Below are positions 1 to 8,891 of a stretch of DNA of 64,000 nt, in pieces. A program made the position numbers and the translations under genes. The notes beneath the pieces were generated by a model. The model saw only the letters and a list, made by a program, of their open reading frames with translations. It was not told where the DNA came from and ran no database searches. The stretch spans positions 310,001 through 374,000 of the forward strand of contig NZ_CP048914.1 in NCBI RefSeq assembly GCF_014023125.1, given 5' to 3'. The stretch comes from Candidatus Xianfuyuplasma coldseepsis (GTDB taxonomy: Bacteria; Bacillota_I; Bacilli_A; Izemoplasmatales; Izemoplasmataceae). The number at the start of each line of letters is the position of its first letter. Position 1 is the stretch's first letter.

Positions 1-524
1 CGAATGTATGTTTGTGATGTCATGGTTGTATCAAACGTTTCATTAAACTTGAGTAAGAAATGGATGTCTTGCCAGTCGTTCGTATCGTTTATCGGTAACC
101 GTCGTTCGTCGGTTGAACCAGTAAGACGAAAGCCAACATCCGTGAATAAGACTGGTGTATCATTCACCTGGTAGTATACATTAACAGGATAATAGGTATT
201 GAGTTGATAGGTCCCATAAATGCTGTAGTATTGCTGTAAGTCTGCGATCATTTGATCGAGTGTAGTTTGTTTAAAATCAATGACAAATGTATGCTTTTCA
301 TCCAACTTAAACAACTCTTTATACCCAGCATCGGGGTCGGTTTGAAGTGCTTCAGCCATCAGTTCTTGGATTTCTTTGGAACGTTCTTGCAAGGTTTCAA
401 TGGTTTGGATGATATCATCACTATTTGGTTGATTGAGCCACAAGGATTCACTGGAGGCGTATTGTAAAACAAACAACATCGTTGCTAATAATAGAATGAT
501 TGTAAATCGCTTGAATGTTTTCAT
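1..524 (-). CDS. CotH-family protein, partial (N-terminal part only)
   Basis: The gene runs off the left edge, so only the first ~174 codons are present. The ATG at 524 follows a strong AGGAGGTG ribosome site. The protein starts with a short charged segment and one hydrophobic helix (about residues 8-22), then a region matching the start of the CotH-family protein at 42171-43787. Shared stretches include HTFVIDF, the YYSIYGTY region, a VGFR...RRLPI segment and LKFNETFDT. CotH-family proteins (PF08757) have an atypical kinase fold and were first known from spore coats; this is a membrane-anchored paralogue. Kinase residues would lie beyond the window. Family call is confident, function is not. 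Confidence 0.8.
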   Translation of the reverse strand, partial: MKTFKRFTIILLLATMLFVLQYASSESLWLNQPNSDDIIQTIETLQERSKEIQELMAEALQTDPDAGYKELFKLDEKHTFVIDFKQTTLDQMIADLQQYYSIYGTYQLNTYYPVNVYYQVNDTPVLFTDVGFRLTGSTDERRLPINDTNDWQDIHFLLKFNETFDTTMTSQTYI

Positions 525-585
525 GTCGCACCTCCTGTATAACATTGTAACATATAATGGTCCTCTTTCTTTATAAGATTCTTAC

Positions 586-613
586 AAAAAAAAAACAGGT
601 TCGAAAACCTGTT
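586..613 (-). terminator. Rho-independent terminator of the SGNH hydrolase gene
   Basis: Eight-base-pair stem (594-601 with 606-613), CGAA loop, followed on the minus strand by a run of ten T. It overlaps the stop codon of the gene upstream. Confidence 0.85.
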
Positions 614-1262
614 ATGCGTGTTGACGGATGAGCGACGTGTAGAGATCATATCCTTTTTCATTAAGATGGAACCCGTCACTTGTATATTGAATATGGAGTT
701 GATCAAAATCATTTTTCAGATGTTTGTAGGCATCTACAATCCGCAGGTGCTTACGTCGTGCATAGTTTTTCAAGTAATAATTCAACATTTCGACTTCAAT
801 GTTATCGATGTCTTTCGCCCGTTCATGTACACCATGGCCACGCATCGATGGATGAACCGGTAATAATGTTACGAGAATAATCTCTGTTTCTTTCGTACGA
901 CGTTTTAGCTCGGTAAGGATCTCCACAATGTTGTTGTAGATTTCCTTGACACTAAGTGTTTCATCGGCGATGTCATTGAGTCCAATCGATAAAAATAGTT
1001 TGGACGGTTTGTACTTGATTGCTCGTTTGTACAGTGTTTGATGTAATGTCGTTGTTGTATCACCTGAAAGCGAGTTGTTGTATATGGTTCGATCCGGAAA
1101 ATACTTCGCCATATCGATATTTTCCATGATACAATCACCAAGTAATACAACTTGTCCTTGCTCAATCTCGCGATGGGATATGATGTCTAACTGTTCTTTG
1201 TATTTACGTTTCATGTCTCGTGTCATTGAATCCACCATCCTTATGTTAACCCTAGTAAACAT
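612..1262 (-). CDS. SGNH/GDSL-family hydrolase with Cys in place of the nucleophilic Ser
   Basis: About 216 residues with the four SGNH blocks. Block I is LLGDCIME with Cys44 where Ser is usual. Block II has Gly67 in NNSLSGDTT. Block III is SIGLND (Asn96). Block V is DGFHLN (Asp196, His199). The family comprises esterases and lipases, often acting on acetylated glycans or lipids; no signal peptide is seen, so it is probably cytoplasmic. The start is uncertain: ATG 1262 has a GAGGT site 11 bases away, and ATG 1226 is a plausible alternative. A Cys nucleophile could still give a thioester intermediate, or could mark loss of activity. Substrate unknown. Confidence 0.85.
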   Translation of the reverse strand: MFTRVNIRMVDSMTRDMKRKYKEQLDIISHREIEQGQVVLLGDCIMENIDMAKYFPDRTIYNNSLSGDTTTTLHQTLYKRAIKYKPSKLFLSIGLNDIADETLSVKEIYNNIVEILTELKRRTKETEIILVTLLPVHPSMRGHGVHERAKDIDNIEVEMLNYYLKNYARRKHLRIVDAYKHLKNDFDQLHIQYTSDGFHLNEKGYDLYTSLIRQHA

Positions 1263-1291
1263 TGTAGTCGGTTACCTCACAATGCTTTACA

Positions 1292-1338
1292 TTCCCATGG
1301 GAACATATCATTATATACTGTTCAATCGGAAAAATCAA
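1292..1338 (-). promoter_or_regulatory. Promoter of the SGNH hydrolase gene, with palindrome near the start site
   Basis: On the minus strand, TTGATT (1333-1338) and TATAAT (1310-1315) are separated by 17 bases. A perfect 12-base palindrome TTCCCATGGGAA at 1292-1303 sits about where transcription should start and could be an operator. Confidence 0.6.
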
Positions 1339-1409
1339 GAGACAAGTCAAAAATAATGATAGCGTTTTCTTTTTGAAAATCAAATCATTCGAGTATGAGT
1401 GGTATTCTA

Positions 1410-1418
1410 TGGTATAAT
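1410..1418 (+). promoter_or_regulatory. Extended -10 promoter element of the CotH lipoprotein gene
   Basis: TGGTATAAT, an extended -10 motif, lies 39 bases before the chosen ATG. No good -35 is visible at the right distance. Confidence 0.55.
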
Positions 1419-1456
1419 AAAGTACGAACATCCTGATTCAAACGAGTGTGATTATT

Positions 1457-3229
1457 ATGAAACAATGGCTAGTATTCCTTGTTGCCACACTAGCGCTACT
1501 GCTGGTGGGGTGCGAGGTCGAAACAGCATGGTCCGCCCATGAGGAAGAGTTTAATCGAATTCGTGAACTTCTTCCCCAGCAATACAGTACCAATCTATCC
1601 TTACCGGAGTCCAGTCGTGAGGATGTTTTCGTCGTGTATAGTATTGATGGGGTCATGGTAGAGGATAATCGATTGCTTTATACCAATCCTGATGTGGATA
1701 CAACCATTGAGTTAACATTATCGATTACCCACGCGAATCAAGTACGTCAATATACGATTGACATCATTGAAGTCAGTGAAGCCAATCGGGATTTAAATGT
1801 GGTGTTTGATATTATTTTTGATACGATTGATGCGAAGATTCCTTCTCGGGTTACCGCCAATCTTGCGGTACCACAGGTGTATAGTGTTGATGCGGACATT
1901 GATTACTTGATTGATTGCACCGATATCGTTCGCAATCGGATTGTCTATACATTTCCCGATCAGAATGAAACGTGCTCATTAACGGCAATTGTAACCTATG
2001 ATGGAGTGACACGGATGCAAGTCTTTACGGTAACAATGAGTGGCATATCGAGCTTACCACAAATCCCAACGGTATACATTACCACAGAAAATAACGACGA
2101 TATTTGGAGTAAAGACATCTATACCAAAGCGACGATGAGTGTCGATTATCATGGGATGTATGATGGCGATGCGATCACGAACGCCGGTATCCAAATTCGT
2201 TTACGTGGTAATTCAACGATGTTTATGCCAAAACGACCATATAAAATAAAATTTGATGAAAAGACCGCATTTTTTGCGGATTACAAAGAATACGATTGGA
2301 CATTGTTATCGAACCACGCCGATCAATCATTGGTACGGAATGCTTCCGCCTTTTGGATGGCCGATCAACTAGGAATGGCATTTGTCCCAAATTATACCTT
2401 TGTCGACGTGTATATCAATGACGAGTACCAAGGCAATTATCTCGTTAGTGATCATGTGGAAGTAACCAATGATCGTGTCGATATCGAGGAACATTCCGCC
2501 AATATTGATACAGGCTATTTGATTGAGTATGACTACAAGATCTTTGATTATCCAGAAGGAACATATAATTCCTTTTTGGTGGACAATATTCCCTTTAGTT
2601 TAAAATCTCCCGACTGGGATGAGGATGTATATTCCAATGCCCAGAAAACCTATATTGATAACTATATGACAAATTTACTCGACACCCTGCAAAATCAAGA
2701 AGACTACAGTGATTTGATTGATGAGGCATCGTTTATCGACTGGTTCATTGTCAATGAAATCTTTAAAAATGTCGACGTCGGGTACTCTAGTGTCTATTAC
2801 TATAAGGATGCAGGAGAGAAACTGAAGATGGGTCCGGTATGGGATTTTGATTTATCCTCTGGGGTTCCTGGATATCTACATGAACGGGGTCCAACAGGGT
2901 GGTATACACCAAACTGGAACAAGAATCGCTTCTTCCACTATTTAATGCAATATCCGGAATTTCAATCAGCGTTGAAAGAACGCTGGAATGAAGTCAAAGA
3001 TACCGCGATTGATGGAGTCTTGGATCAGATATTTGTCTTTGCGGATCATATGACGTATTCACGGCATAAGAATTTCTTACTCTACAGTGTGATTGGCAAT
3101 GAGGATGAATGGTGGACAGCTCCGGAAATTCTAGCGATTGATACCTATGATGGACAACTGTGGTTCTTGTATGATTACTTGGAGACAAGAATCGCATGGT
3201 TGGATACGGAAATTAATAATTTTGACTAA
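1457..3229 (+). CDS. CotH-family lipoprotein with two N-terminal Ig-like modules
   Basis: ATG 1457 gives a lipoprotein signal with a hydrophobic helix and the lipobox LLVGC (Cys about residue 19), so it is probably anchored outside the membrane. A GTG at 1448 in frame is less likely. Two related modules of ~80 residues follow (about 25-105 and 108-195) that look like short bacterial Ig-type folds. Then comes a full CotH domain (about 205-560) with IRLRGNST, KRPYKIKF, LLSNHADQSLVRN and the C-terminal GPVWDFDLS signature. CotH proteins can phosphorylate other proteins. It is monocistronic, with its own promoter and terminator. Target unknown. Confidence 0.88.
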   Translation: MKQWLVFLVATLALLLVGCEVETAWSAHEEEFNRIRELLPQQYSTNLSLPESSREDVFVVYSIDGVMVEDNRLLYTNPDVDTTIELTLSITHANQVRQYTIDIIEVSEANRDLNVVFDIIFDTIDAKIPSRVTANLAVPQVYSVDADIDYLIDCTDIVRNRIVYTFPDQNETCSLTAIVTYDGVTRMQVFTVTMSGISSLPQIPTVYITTENNDDIWSKDIYTKATMSVDYHGMYDGDAITNAGIQIRLRGNSTMFMPKRPYKIKFDEKTAFFADYKEYDWTLLSNHADQSLVRNASAFWMADQLGMAFVPNYTFVDVYINDEYQGNYLVSDHVEVTNDRVDIEEHSANIDTGYLIEYDYKIFDYPEGTYNSFLVDNIPFSLKSPDWDEDVYSNAQKTYIDNYMTNLLDTLQNQEDYSDLIDEASFIDWFIVNEIFKNVDVGYSSVYYYKDAGEKLKMGPVWDFDLSSGVPGYLHERGPTGWYTPNWNKNRFFHYLMQYPEFQSALKERWNEVKDTAIDGVLDQIFVFADHMTYSRHKNFLLYSVIGNEDEWWTAPEILAIDTYDGQLWFLYDYLETRIAWLDTEINNFD

Positions 3230-3262
3230 AAAAAAAACACCTCAAATTTCTGAGGTGTTTTT
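3230..3262. terminator. Bidirectional terminator between the CotH gene and PFOR
   Basis: Nine-base-pair stem AACACCTCA / TGAGGTGTT with T runs on both sides: five T on the plus strand, eight or more on the minus strand. It serves both convergent genes. Confidence 0.9.
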
Positions 3263-3271
3263 ATGTGTTCA

Positions 3272-6200
3272 TTATTCGGCGTTACTGTAATCCATTGCGG
3301 CATAGCGTTTGTACATATCCCAACGACGTTTTGCTTCGCTTAAGTTTCCAGCAAGAAGTTCATCGGCGTGTTCAGGGTTGATGTCTTTTAGTTGTGCATA
3401 GCGTGCTTCGTTGTCTAAGAACTCAGGGTAGAGATCCCAATTGGGTTCTTTACAATCGATTTGGAATGGATTTTTACCTTGTGGTTCTAAGGTTGGATCG
3501 TAACGGAAGGTTGGCCAGTATCCAGATTGGGTAGCCAATTTCGCTTGATTTTGCGAGTTGGTGAGTCCACCTTTGATTTTGTGCGCGATACATGGGCTGT
3601 AGGCGACAATAATCGATGGTCCTGGATAGGCTTCAGCTTCTAAGAATGCTTTGATGACTTGTGGTTGCGATGCACCATGTGATACTTGAGCAACGTAGAC
3701 ATCACCATAGGTCATGGCGATGGCAGCCAAGTCTTTTTTCTTACCGCCTTTACCAGATGCGGTAAATTTGGCGATGGATCCTTTTGGTGCAGATTTACTG
3801 GATTGTCCACCGGTGTTGGAGTAAACTTCGGTATCGAGAACAAGGATGTTGACGTCTTCGCCATTGGCGATAACGTGGTCGAGTCCACCGTATCCGATAT
3901 CGTATGCCCAACCGTCTCCACCAATAATCCAGTTGCTTTGTTTCACGATATAGTTGGCGAGTTCCTTGATTTCTTCCGCATATTCTTTGTTGTTATCTTC
4001 AAGGAGTGGTAATAATTTTTTAGAGATTTCTAAGGTTTTTTCACCGTCGCTGCGGTTTTCCAACCATTCTTCAAAGAGTTCGGCTTCTTCTTTGGATGCT
4101 TTGTCTTTGCTGTTGACAAAGATGTTTTGGAGACGATCACGCAATGTTTCGTTGGCATGGAACATACCAAATCCAAACTCCGCATTGTCTTCAAATAAAC
4201 TGTTTGCCCAAGCTGGTCCACGACCGTTATCTAAGGTTGTGAATGGGGTTGCTGGGAACGATGCACCGTATATGGATGAACATCCGGTTGCATTGGCAAT
4301 TTGCATCCGTTCTCCGAATAATTGGGTAACGAGTTTGATGTATGGTGTTTCCCCACAACCGGCACATGCACCACTGAATTCGAATAATGGTTTGGCAAAC
4401 TGTGAGTTTTTCGCATTGGTTTTTGAAACCAAGTTGTCTTTGTATGTAACTTCATTGAATAGGTATTCGGAGTTTTGAACTTCGCCTTTTTCAATTTCAT
4501 CACCGATTGGTGACATGGCGAGTGCTTTGGTTTTTGCAGGACATACTTCAACACAGACACCGCATCCAGTACAGTCTAATGTCGAGATTTGGATTTTGTA
4601 TTGTAGTCCTTCCAATCCTTTACCACGTGCTTTTACGGTGGTTAATCCGTCAGGTGCAGCTTCCATTTCGTCATCGGTTAATAAGAAAGGACGAATTACC
4701 GCATGTGGACAGGCAAATGCACATTGGTTACATTGAATACAGTTGTCGTCGAGCCACTGTGGTACATAGTCGGCGATTCCGCGTTTTTCGTATGCAGTTG
4801 AACCGTTGTCCATGGATCCGTCTTCGCGTCCTTCGAATGCAGAAACTGGAAGATCGTATCCTTTGATGGCGTTGACTTGGTCGGCAATGTCGCGTACGTA
4901 AACTGGTTTCGTGGTGTCTACTGTTGGAGCGGTTACTTTTAAGTCTTTCCATTCAGGTTTAACGTCGATTTGAACCAATCCGGATTGTCCCATGTCGATC
5001 GCTTTATAGTTATTCTCAACGATGTCTTGACCTTTACGACCATAGGTTTTTTCGGCGTATTTCTTCATCAGTTTTTGTGCGGTTTCGTATGGCATAATTT
5101 GTTCGTTTAGGGAGAAGAATGCGGATTGCATAATCGTATTTGTACGACCTGTTAATCCAGCTTCTTCTGCTAATTTTACCGCGTTGATGATGTATAGTTT
5201 CGCGTCTTTTTCAGCGAGTTGTTTTTTGACTTTATTTGGTAATAATGCTTCGACTTCGTCAGCTGGTGTAACGGTGTTGAGTAAGAAGGTTCCACCATCA
5301 CGTAAGCCACCAACCATATCGTATTGCGTTAGGTAGGAGTCTTTCGAACAAGAGACGAAGTGTGGTTTGTTTACCAAGTAGGTTGAACGGATGGGGTCTT
5401 TACCAAAACGTAAGTGCATCCGGGTAACCCCACCGGATTTTTTACTATCATAAGAAGAGTATGCTTGTCCGTATAGATCGGTGTTTTCTCCGATGATTTT
5501 GATGGTGTTTTTCGATGCACCAACGGTACCGTCGGATCCAAATCCGAAGAATAGTAATTCGGTGGTGCCTTCACTTTGTACGTCGACGTCTACTTCTGGT
5601 AATGAAGTGAAGTTGACATCGTCGTTAATACCGATGGTGAAGCGATCTCTTTTGTCTCCAACCAAGTTGTCAAATACGGCAACAATTTGTCCTGGTGTGG
5701 TATCTTTTGAGGATAGACCGTATCGTCCACCAAGGATGAGAGGAGCGTTTTCTTGTCCGTAGTATACAGCTTTGACGTCTAAGTACAATGGTTCCCCAAC
5801 GCTTCCGCTTTCTTTTGTACGGTCTAATACAGCGATTGCTTTAACGGTTTTCGGCATTGCTTGTAAGAGAAACTCGGCACTGAATGGGCGGTATAAATGT
5901 ACCGTGAGAAGACCAACTTTACGGCCGTTGTTATTTAAGTAATCAACGGTTTCTTCGATGGCTTCGGTGACACTACCCATAGCGACAACAACTTCGGTTG
6001 CTTCGTTGTCTCCGTAGTAGACGAATGGAGCGTACTCACGACCGGTTATTTTGCTGATTTCTGCTAAGTATTTAGCCGCAATGTCCGGTACTTCTGCATA
6101 ATATTTATCTTGAATTTCGCGTGCTTGCATGTACACGTCATCGTTTTGTGCAGAACCACGTGTGACGGGGTTCGCACTGTTCAATGCGTTTTTACGGAAT

Positions 6201-6808
6201 TCTTTCACCGCGTCGCGGTTTAAGAGTTTATCAAACACTTCGTAATCCATGACTTCAATTTTGTTCACTTCATGAGAGGTTCTAAATCCATCAAAGAAAT
6301 GTAGGAATGGAATGCTGGATTCGATTGCACTTAAGTGGGCAACTCCTGCTAAATCCATAACTTCTTGGACGGATCCACTTGCTAAGATTGCAAAACCAGT
6401 AGGTCGTGCTGCCATAACATCTTGGTGGTCGCCAAAGATACTTAGTGCTTGTACAGCAATACTACGTGCTGCGACATGAATAACACCGGGGAGTAATTCT
6501 CCTGCGATTTTATACATGTTTGGTAATTTTAGTAAAAGGCCTTGTGATGCAGTGAAAGTTGTTGTTAGAGCTCCTGCTTGTAACGATCCATGAACCGTAC
6601 CAGCCGCTCCACCTTCGGATTGCATTTCAATGACTTTTACCGGCATGTCAAATAAGTTCTTCTTACCTTGAGATGCCCATAAATCGATATGCTCAGCCAT
6701 TGGTGATGATGGCGTTATCGGATAAATCCCTGCTACTTCAGTAAAGGCGTATGCACAATATGCTGCAGCTTGGTTTCCGTCCATCGATTGGAAAACTTTT
6801 TTTGCCAT
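3272..6808 (-). CDS. nifJ: Pyruvate:ferredoxin (flavodoxin) oxidoreductase
   Basis: A single-chain homodimer-type enzyme of 1178 residues, the usual length. It converts pyruvate and CoA to acetyl-CoA, CO2 and reduced ferredoxin. Domains in order: POR N-terminal domain with GIYPITPSSPM, the transketolase-like domain II, the gamma domain (GFGSDGTVGASKN), the EKR linker, two [4Fe-4S] clusters (CIQCNQCAFACP and CTGCGVCVEVCP, about residues 690-760), and the C-terminal thiamine-diphosphate domain with GACAGCGETPY and GDGWAYDIG. ATG 6808 follows GGAGGT at 7 bases; an ATG at 6823 overlaps that ribosome site and is rejected. It has its own promoter with a palindromic operator candidate. This is the central fermentative source of low-potential electrons here. 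Confidence 0.97.
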   Translation of the reverse strand: MAKKVFQSMDGNQAAAYCAYAFTEVAGIYPITPSSPMAEHIDLWASQGKKNLFDMPVKVIEMQSEGGAAGTVHGSLQAGALTTTFTASQGLLLKLPNMYKIAGELLPGVIHVAARSIAVQALSIFGDHQDVMAARPTGFAILASGSVQEVMDLAGVAHLSAIESSIPFLHFFDGFRTSHEVNKIEVMDYEVFDKLLNRDAVKEFRKNALNSANPVTRGSAQNDDVYMQAREIQDKYYAEVPDIAAKYLAEISKITGREYAPFVYYGDNEATEVVVAMGSVTEAIEETVDYLNNNGRKVGLLTVHLYRPFSAEFLLQAMPKTVKAIAVLDRTKESGSVGEPLYLDVKAVYYGQENAPLILGGRYGLSSKDTTPGQIVAVFDNLVGDKRDRFTIGINDDVNFTSLPEVDVDVQSEGTTELLFFGFGSDGTVGASKNTIKIIGENTDLYGQAYSSYDSKKSGGVTRMHLRFGKDPIRSTYLVNKPHFVSCSKDSYLTQYDMVGGLRDGGTFLLNTVTPADEVEALLPNKVKKQLAEKDAKLYIINAVKLAEEAGLTGRTNTIMQSAFFSLNEQIMPYETAQKLMKKYAEKTYGRKGQDIVENNYKAIDMGQSGLVQIDVKPEWKDLKVTAPTVDTTKPVYVRDIADQVNAIKGYDLPVSAFEGREDGSMDNGSTAYEKRGIADYVPQWLDDNCIQCNQCAFACPHAVIRPFLLTDDEMEAAPDGLTTVKARGKGLEGLQYKIQISTLDCTGCGVCVEVCPAKTKALAMSPIGDEIEKGEVQNSEYLFNEVTYKDNLVSKTNAKNSQFAKPLFEFSGACAGCGETPYIKLVTQLFGERMQIANATGCSSIYGASFPATPFTTLDNGRGPAWANSLFEDNAEFGFGMFHANETLRDRLQNIFVNSKDKASKEEAELFEEWLENRSDGEKTLEISKKLLPLLEDNNKEYAEEIKELANYIVKQSNWIIGGDGWAYDIGYGGLDHVIANGEDVNILVLDTEVYSNTGGQSSKSAPKGSIAKFTASGKGGKKKDLAAIAMTYGDVYVAQVSHGASQPQVIKAFLEAEAYPGPSIIVAYSPCIAHKIKGGLTNSQNQAKLATQSGYWPTFRYDPTLEPQGKNPFQIDCKEPNWDLYPEFLDNEARYAQLKDINPEHADELLAGNLSEAKRRWDMYKRYAAMDYSNAE

Positions 6809-6872
6809 TAAATGTACCTCCAATTAAATTTTGTACTCGGTTAGAAAAATCGAGAATTCATAGCCAACCTAC

Positions 6873-6901
6873 ATTATAAAACATATTATGTTTTTTTACA
6901 A
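6873..6901 (-). promoter_or_regulatory. PFOR promoter with a 17-base palindrome filling its spacer
   Basis: TTGTAA (6896-6901), 17-base spacer, TATAAT (6873-6878) on the minus strand. The perfect palindrome AAAACATATTATGTTTT at 6878-6894 occupies almost exactly the spacer, the position of a classic repressor site. The regulator is not identifiable; it does not match the Rex consensus. Confidence 0.7.
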
Positions 6902-7007
6902 CATAGCATTCGGTGTTTTTTCAGCATTGAAAACACTTACATTCGCGCTTTATAAGGTCTTTTTTTACAGTTTAAAATCCTTCCAAATTATATTTAAAAA
7001 TCACTAT

Positions 7008-7034
7008 AAAAAAAGCACCCTTGTTAGGGATGCT
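7008..7034 (-). terminator. Terminator of the choline-kinase-like gene
   Basis: On the minus strand an imperfect AGCATCCCT / AGGGTGCT hairpin followed by seven T, just after the stop codon. Confidence 0.75.
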
Positions 7035-7037
7035 AGA

Positions 7038-7913
7038 TTATTGAATCGATTGTAAGAACTTTTCGGTTTTATCCAAGTAGAGATTGGCAACAAACATAAA
7101 ATCAACGCCAAGGTCTACACTCAACCCGATAAATTCTTTGTATAGCGCAACGTTATGCCATTGTAGACACTGATACGCTCGGAAGAAGTATAATCGATTA
7201 TAGTCTTCTGTCGTTGGTTCATGATTCAGATAAACAGGAAGTAACTGCAAAGCGTGGTTGAAATCGTTGTTTCCAAAACAGGCAATATCATAGAAGGGAT
7301 CGTTATTTCCGGTAAACTCCCAATCCATTAATCGTAGACCGTTATTGGTCACAACAAAGTTGCTAACTTGAGAGTCTCCGTGGCATAGTACCAGACGACT
7401 CTCGTCCATGTACGTTGGTTTCAATGATTCCCACTTTGCTTTTAGTTTCAGATATCGGTCAGTATGTGTATAATTAAATTCTTCCAAATGACTTTCGTAA
7501 CATTCCAATCGGTGGTTAGGGTCGTAGTTGTTGACGGCTTGCAGGTCGGAATCATGGATTTTATGCAATACTTCTGCTGCTTCTTTTAAGTGATCTATCG
7601 GATTGTTCTCACTGAGTGGTGTCCCGTCAATATAGTGGGCAATTTTGTATCCACTAGCGATATCTAAAAAGACGGTATCGTTGTTCAAACTAAGCGGTTT
7701 AACGAGTTCAATATTGGCTTTTTCAATTGTGCGGTCAACAAATTTTTCTGCTTTTTTTCCGGGGATGCGAAAGGTATATAAATCACCTTTTACATCGATG
7801 ATGTAGGTGTAATTACTCATCCCGCCCATCAGGCGTTTCACAATGTGGATATCGTGTTTGTCTACTTGTAATACTTGCATCGTAACTTCTTGGATTATTT
7901 GTTCGTGGGTCAT
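7038..7913 (-). CDS. Choline/ethanolamine kinase-like phosphotransferase (LicA/APH type)
   Basis: A 291-residue protein-kinase-like small-molecule kinase. It shows a glycine-containing N-lobe (LMGGMSNYTY), the catalytic HGDSQVSNFVV segment (His, Asp and Asn in HxDxxxxN spacing) and the metal-binding LMDWEFTGNNDPFYDIA. These fit the choline kinase/LicA branch, which phosphorylates choline or ethanolamine for teichoic acid or lipid decoration. Aminoglycoside phosphotransferase-like kinases with other substrates are the alternative. ATG 7913 follows TAGGAG. It is 9 bases downstream of the MBL hydrolase gene and so probably cotranscribed. No choline uptake or LicC gene lies nearby. Confidence 0.8.
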   Translation of the reverse strand: MTHEQIIQEVTMQVLQVDKHDIHIVKRLMGGMSNYTYIIDVKGDLYTFRIPGKKAEKFVDRTIEKANIELVKPLSLNNDTVFLDIASGYKIAHYIDGTPLSENNPIDHLKEAAEVLHKIHDSDLQAVNNYDPNHRLECYESHLEEFNYTHTDRYLKLKAKWESLKPTYMDESRLVLCHGDSQVSNFVVTNNGLRLMDWEFTGNNDPFYDIACFGNNDFNHALQLLPVYLNHEPTTEDYNRLYFFRAYQCLQWHNVALYKEFIGLSVDLGVDFMFVANLYLDKTEKFLQSIQ

Positions 7914-7922
7914 GGTGGGCTC

Positions 7923-8711
7923 CTATAGTTTAAATAGTTTTGTGGGAATGTCTTGTTTCGCTACGCATACTTCATAATCACTGAGGGTTAAGCCGTAGTC
8001 GGCAAACACGTCTTGATAGGTTTGTAAGACGAGTTCATCGGTATTGCATTCACGACTGCGATGAGCGAGAATGATGTATTTTGTGTTGGTTCGTACAAGT
8101 TGTGCCAGGTTATAGGCACTGTCGTTGTTGGACATATGTCCTTTAACGGAATCAATCCGTTGTTTTAGATAAAAGGGTCGGCTTGATGTGAAGAGCATCG
8201 TCACGTCGTAATTGGATTCGAAAATATAGGCATCCGCTCCAGTGAATAGTTCATAGTCTCGTTTTGGTAAATAGCCGATATCGGTGACGTATACGAGTTT
8301 TTTATCCTCATCTTCAATGACGTAACCGACCGCATCACTAGCATCGTGTGAGATACTAATTGGGGTGATTTTTAGATGGTTGATAAAGAATGGTTCATAG
8401 GGGGTAATAATCTCGATTTTAGTGGGATCGACATTGTCTTTGACGCGCCATGGTAATCCGTCATACGTGTCTTTTGTCATGTAGGTTGTAGCGTTGTGGC
8501 GTTTCATGGTCACATCCAATCCCTTGATGTGATCCCCGTGTTCATGAGTGATGAGGACGGCATCCAATGGATCGATGGAATGGTTGTGTGCTTTAAGTCG
8601 TGTTGTGATTTGACGGTAGGTAATCCCACAATCAATTAATAGTTTGACGCCATTGGATTCCAAATAGGTTGTATTTCCCCCAGAACCACTGGCTAATATT
8701 GTCCATTTCAT
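7923..8711 (-). CDS. MBL-fold metallo-hydrolase, WalJ/YycJ type
   Basis: A 262-residue cytoplasmic metallo-beta-lactamase-fold protein starting MKWTILASGSGGN, as in WalJ/YycJ proteins, with the metal motif THEHGDHIKG (HxHxDH) and a later ITDIGY and LAHRSRE region carrying further metal ligands. WalJ relatives are thought to act as DNA exonucleases coordinating replication and cell-wall events. Here the gene is not beside walRK but leads a two-gene unit with the kinase downstream. The family call is firm, the WalJ assignment moderate. Confidence 0.85.
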   Translation of the reverse strand: MKWTILASGSGGNTTYLESNGVKLLIDCGITYRQITTRLKAHNHSIDPLDAVLITHEHGDHIKGLDVTMKRHNATTYMTKDTYDGLPWRVKDNVDPTKIEIITPYEPFFINHLKITPISISHDASDAVGYVIEDEDKKLVYVTDIGYLPKRDYELFTGADAYIFESNYDVTMLFTSSRPFYLKQRIDSVKGHMSNNDSAYNLAQLVRTNTKYIILAHRSRECNTDELVLQTYQDVFADYGLTLSDYEVCVAKQDIPTKLFKL

Positions 8712-8732
8712 ATCATCACTCCAATCGTTACA

Positions 8733-8761
8733 ATTATAGACAATTTTGCGATAAAATTCAA
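8733..8761 (-). promoter_or_regulatory. Promoter of the MBL hydrolase-kinase unit
   Basis: Minus-strand TTGAAT (8756-8761), 17-base spacer, TATAAT (8733-8738), about 20 bases before the start codon. Confidence 0.7.
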
Positions 8762-8830
8762 TAAGAACGAACCAGATGAGGTCGGAATGTGCTTCCTATT
8801 AGGAAAATCATGAATTTCAGTAATTTATAG

Positions 8831-8866
8831 TTGTGTTTGATACACAAAAATGATAATATATATATT
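8831..8866 (+). promoter_or_regulatory. Probable promoter and dyad upstream of the large lipoprotein gene
   Basis: The dyad TTGTGTTTGATACACAA (8831-8847) overlaps a possible -35 TTGATA (8837-8842). TATATT at 8861-8866 is a fair -10 with an 18-base spacer. The dyad looks like a Rex site but is one base short of that spacing. Confidence 0.45.
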
Positions 8867-8891
8867 GCGTAAATATTAAGGAGTGATATAC

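Noticed and set aside
3686-4866. Long open frames opposite the PFOR gene (plus strand)
   Set aside because: They lie fully inside a conserved 1178-residue enzyme, have no ribosome sites and encode no recognisable domain.
8831-8847. Rex-type redox operator TTGTG...CACAA
   Set aside because: Rex sites have eight bases between the TTGTG and CACAA halves; this has seven. Kept only as an unassigned dyad.
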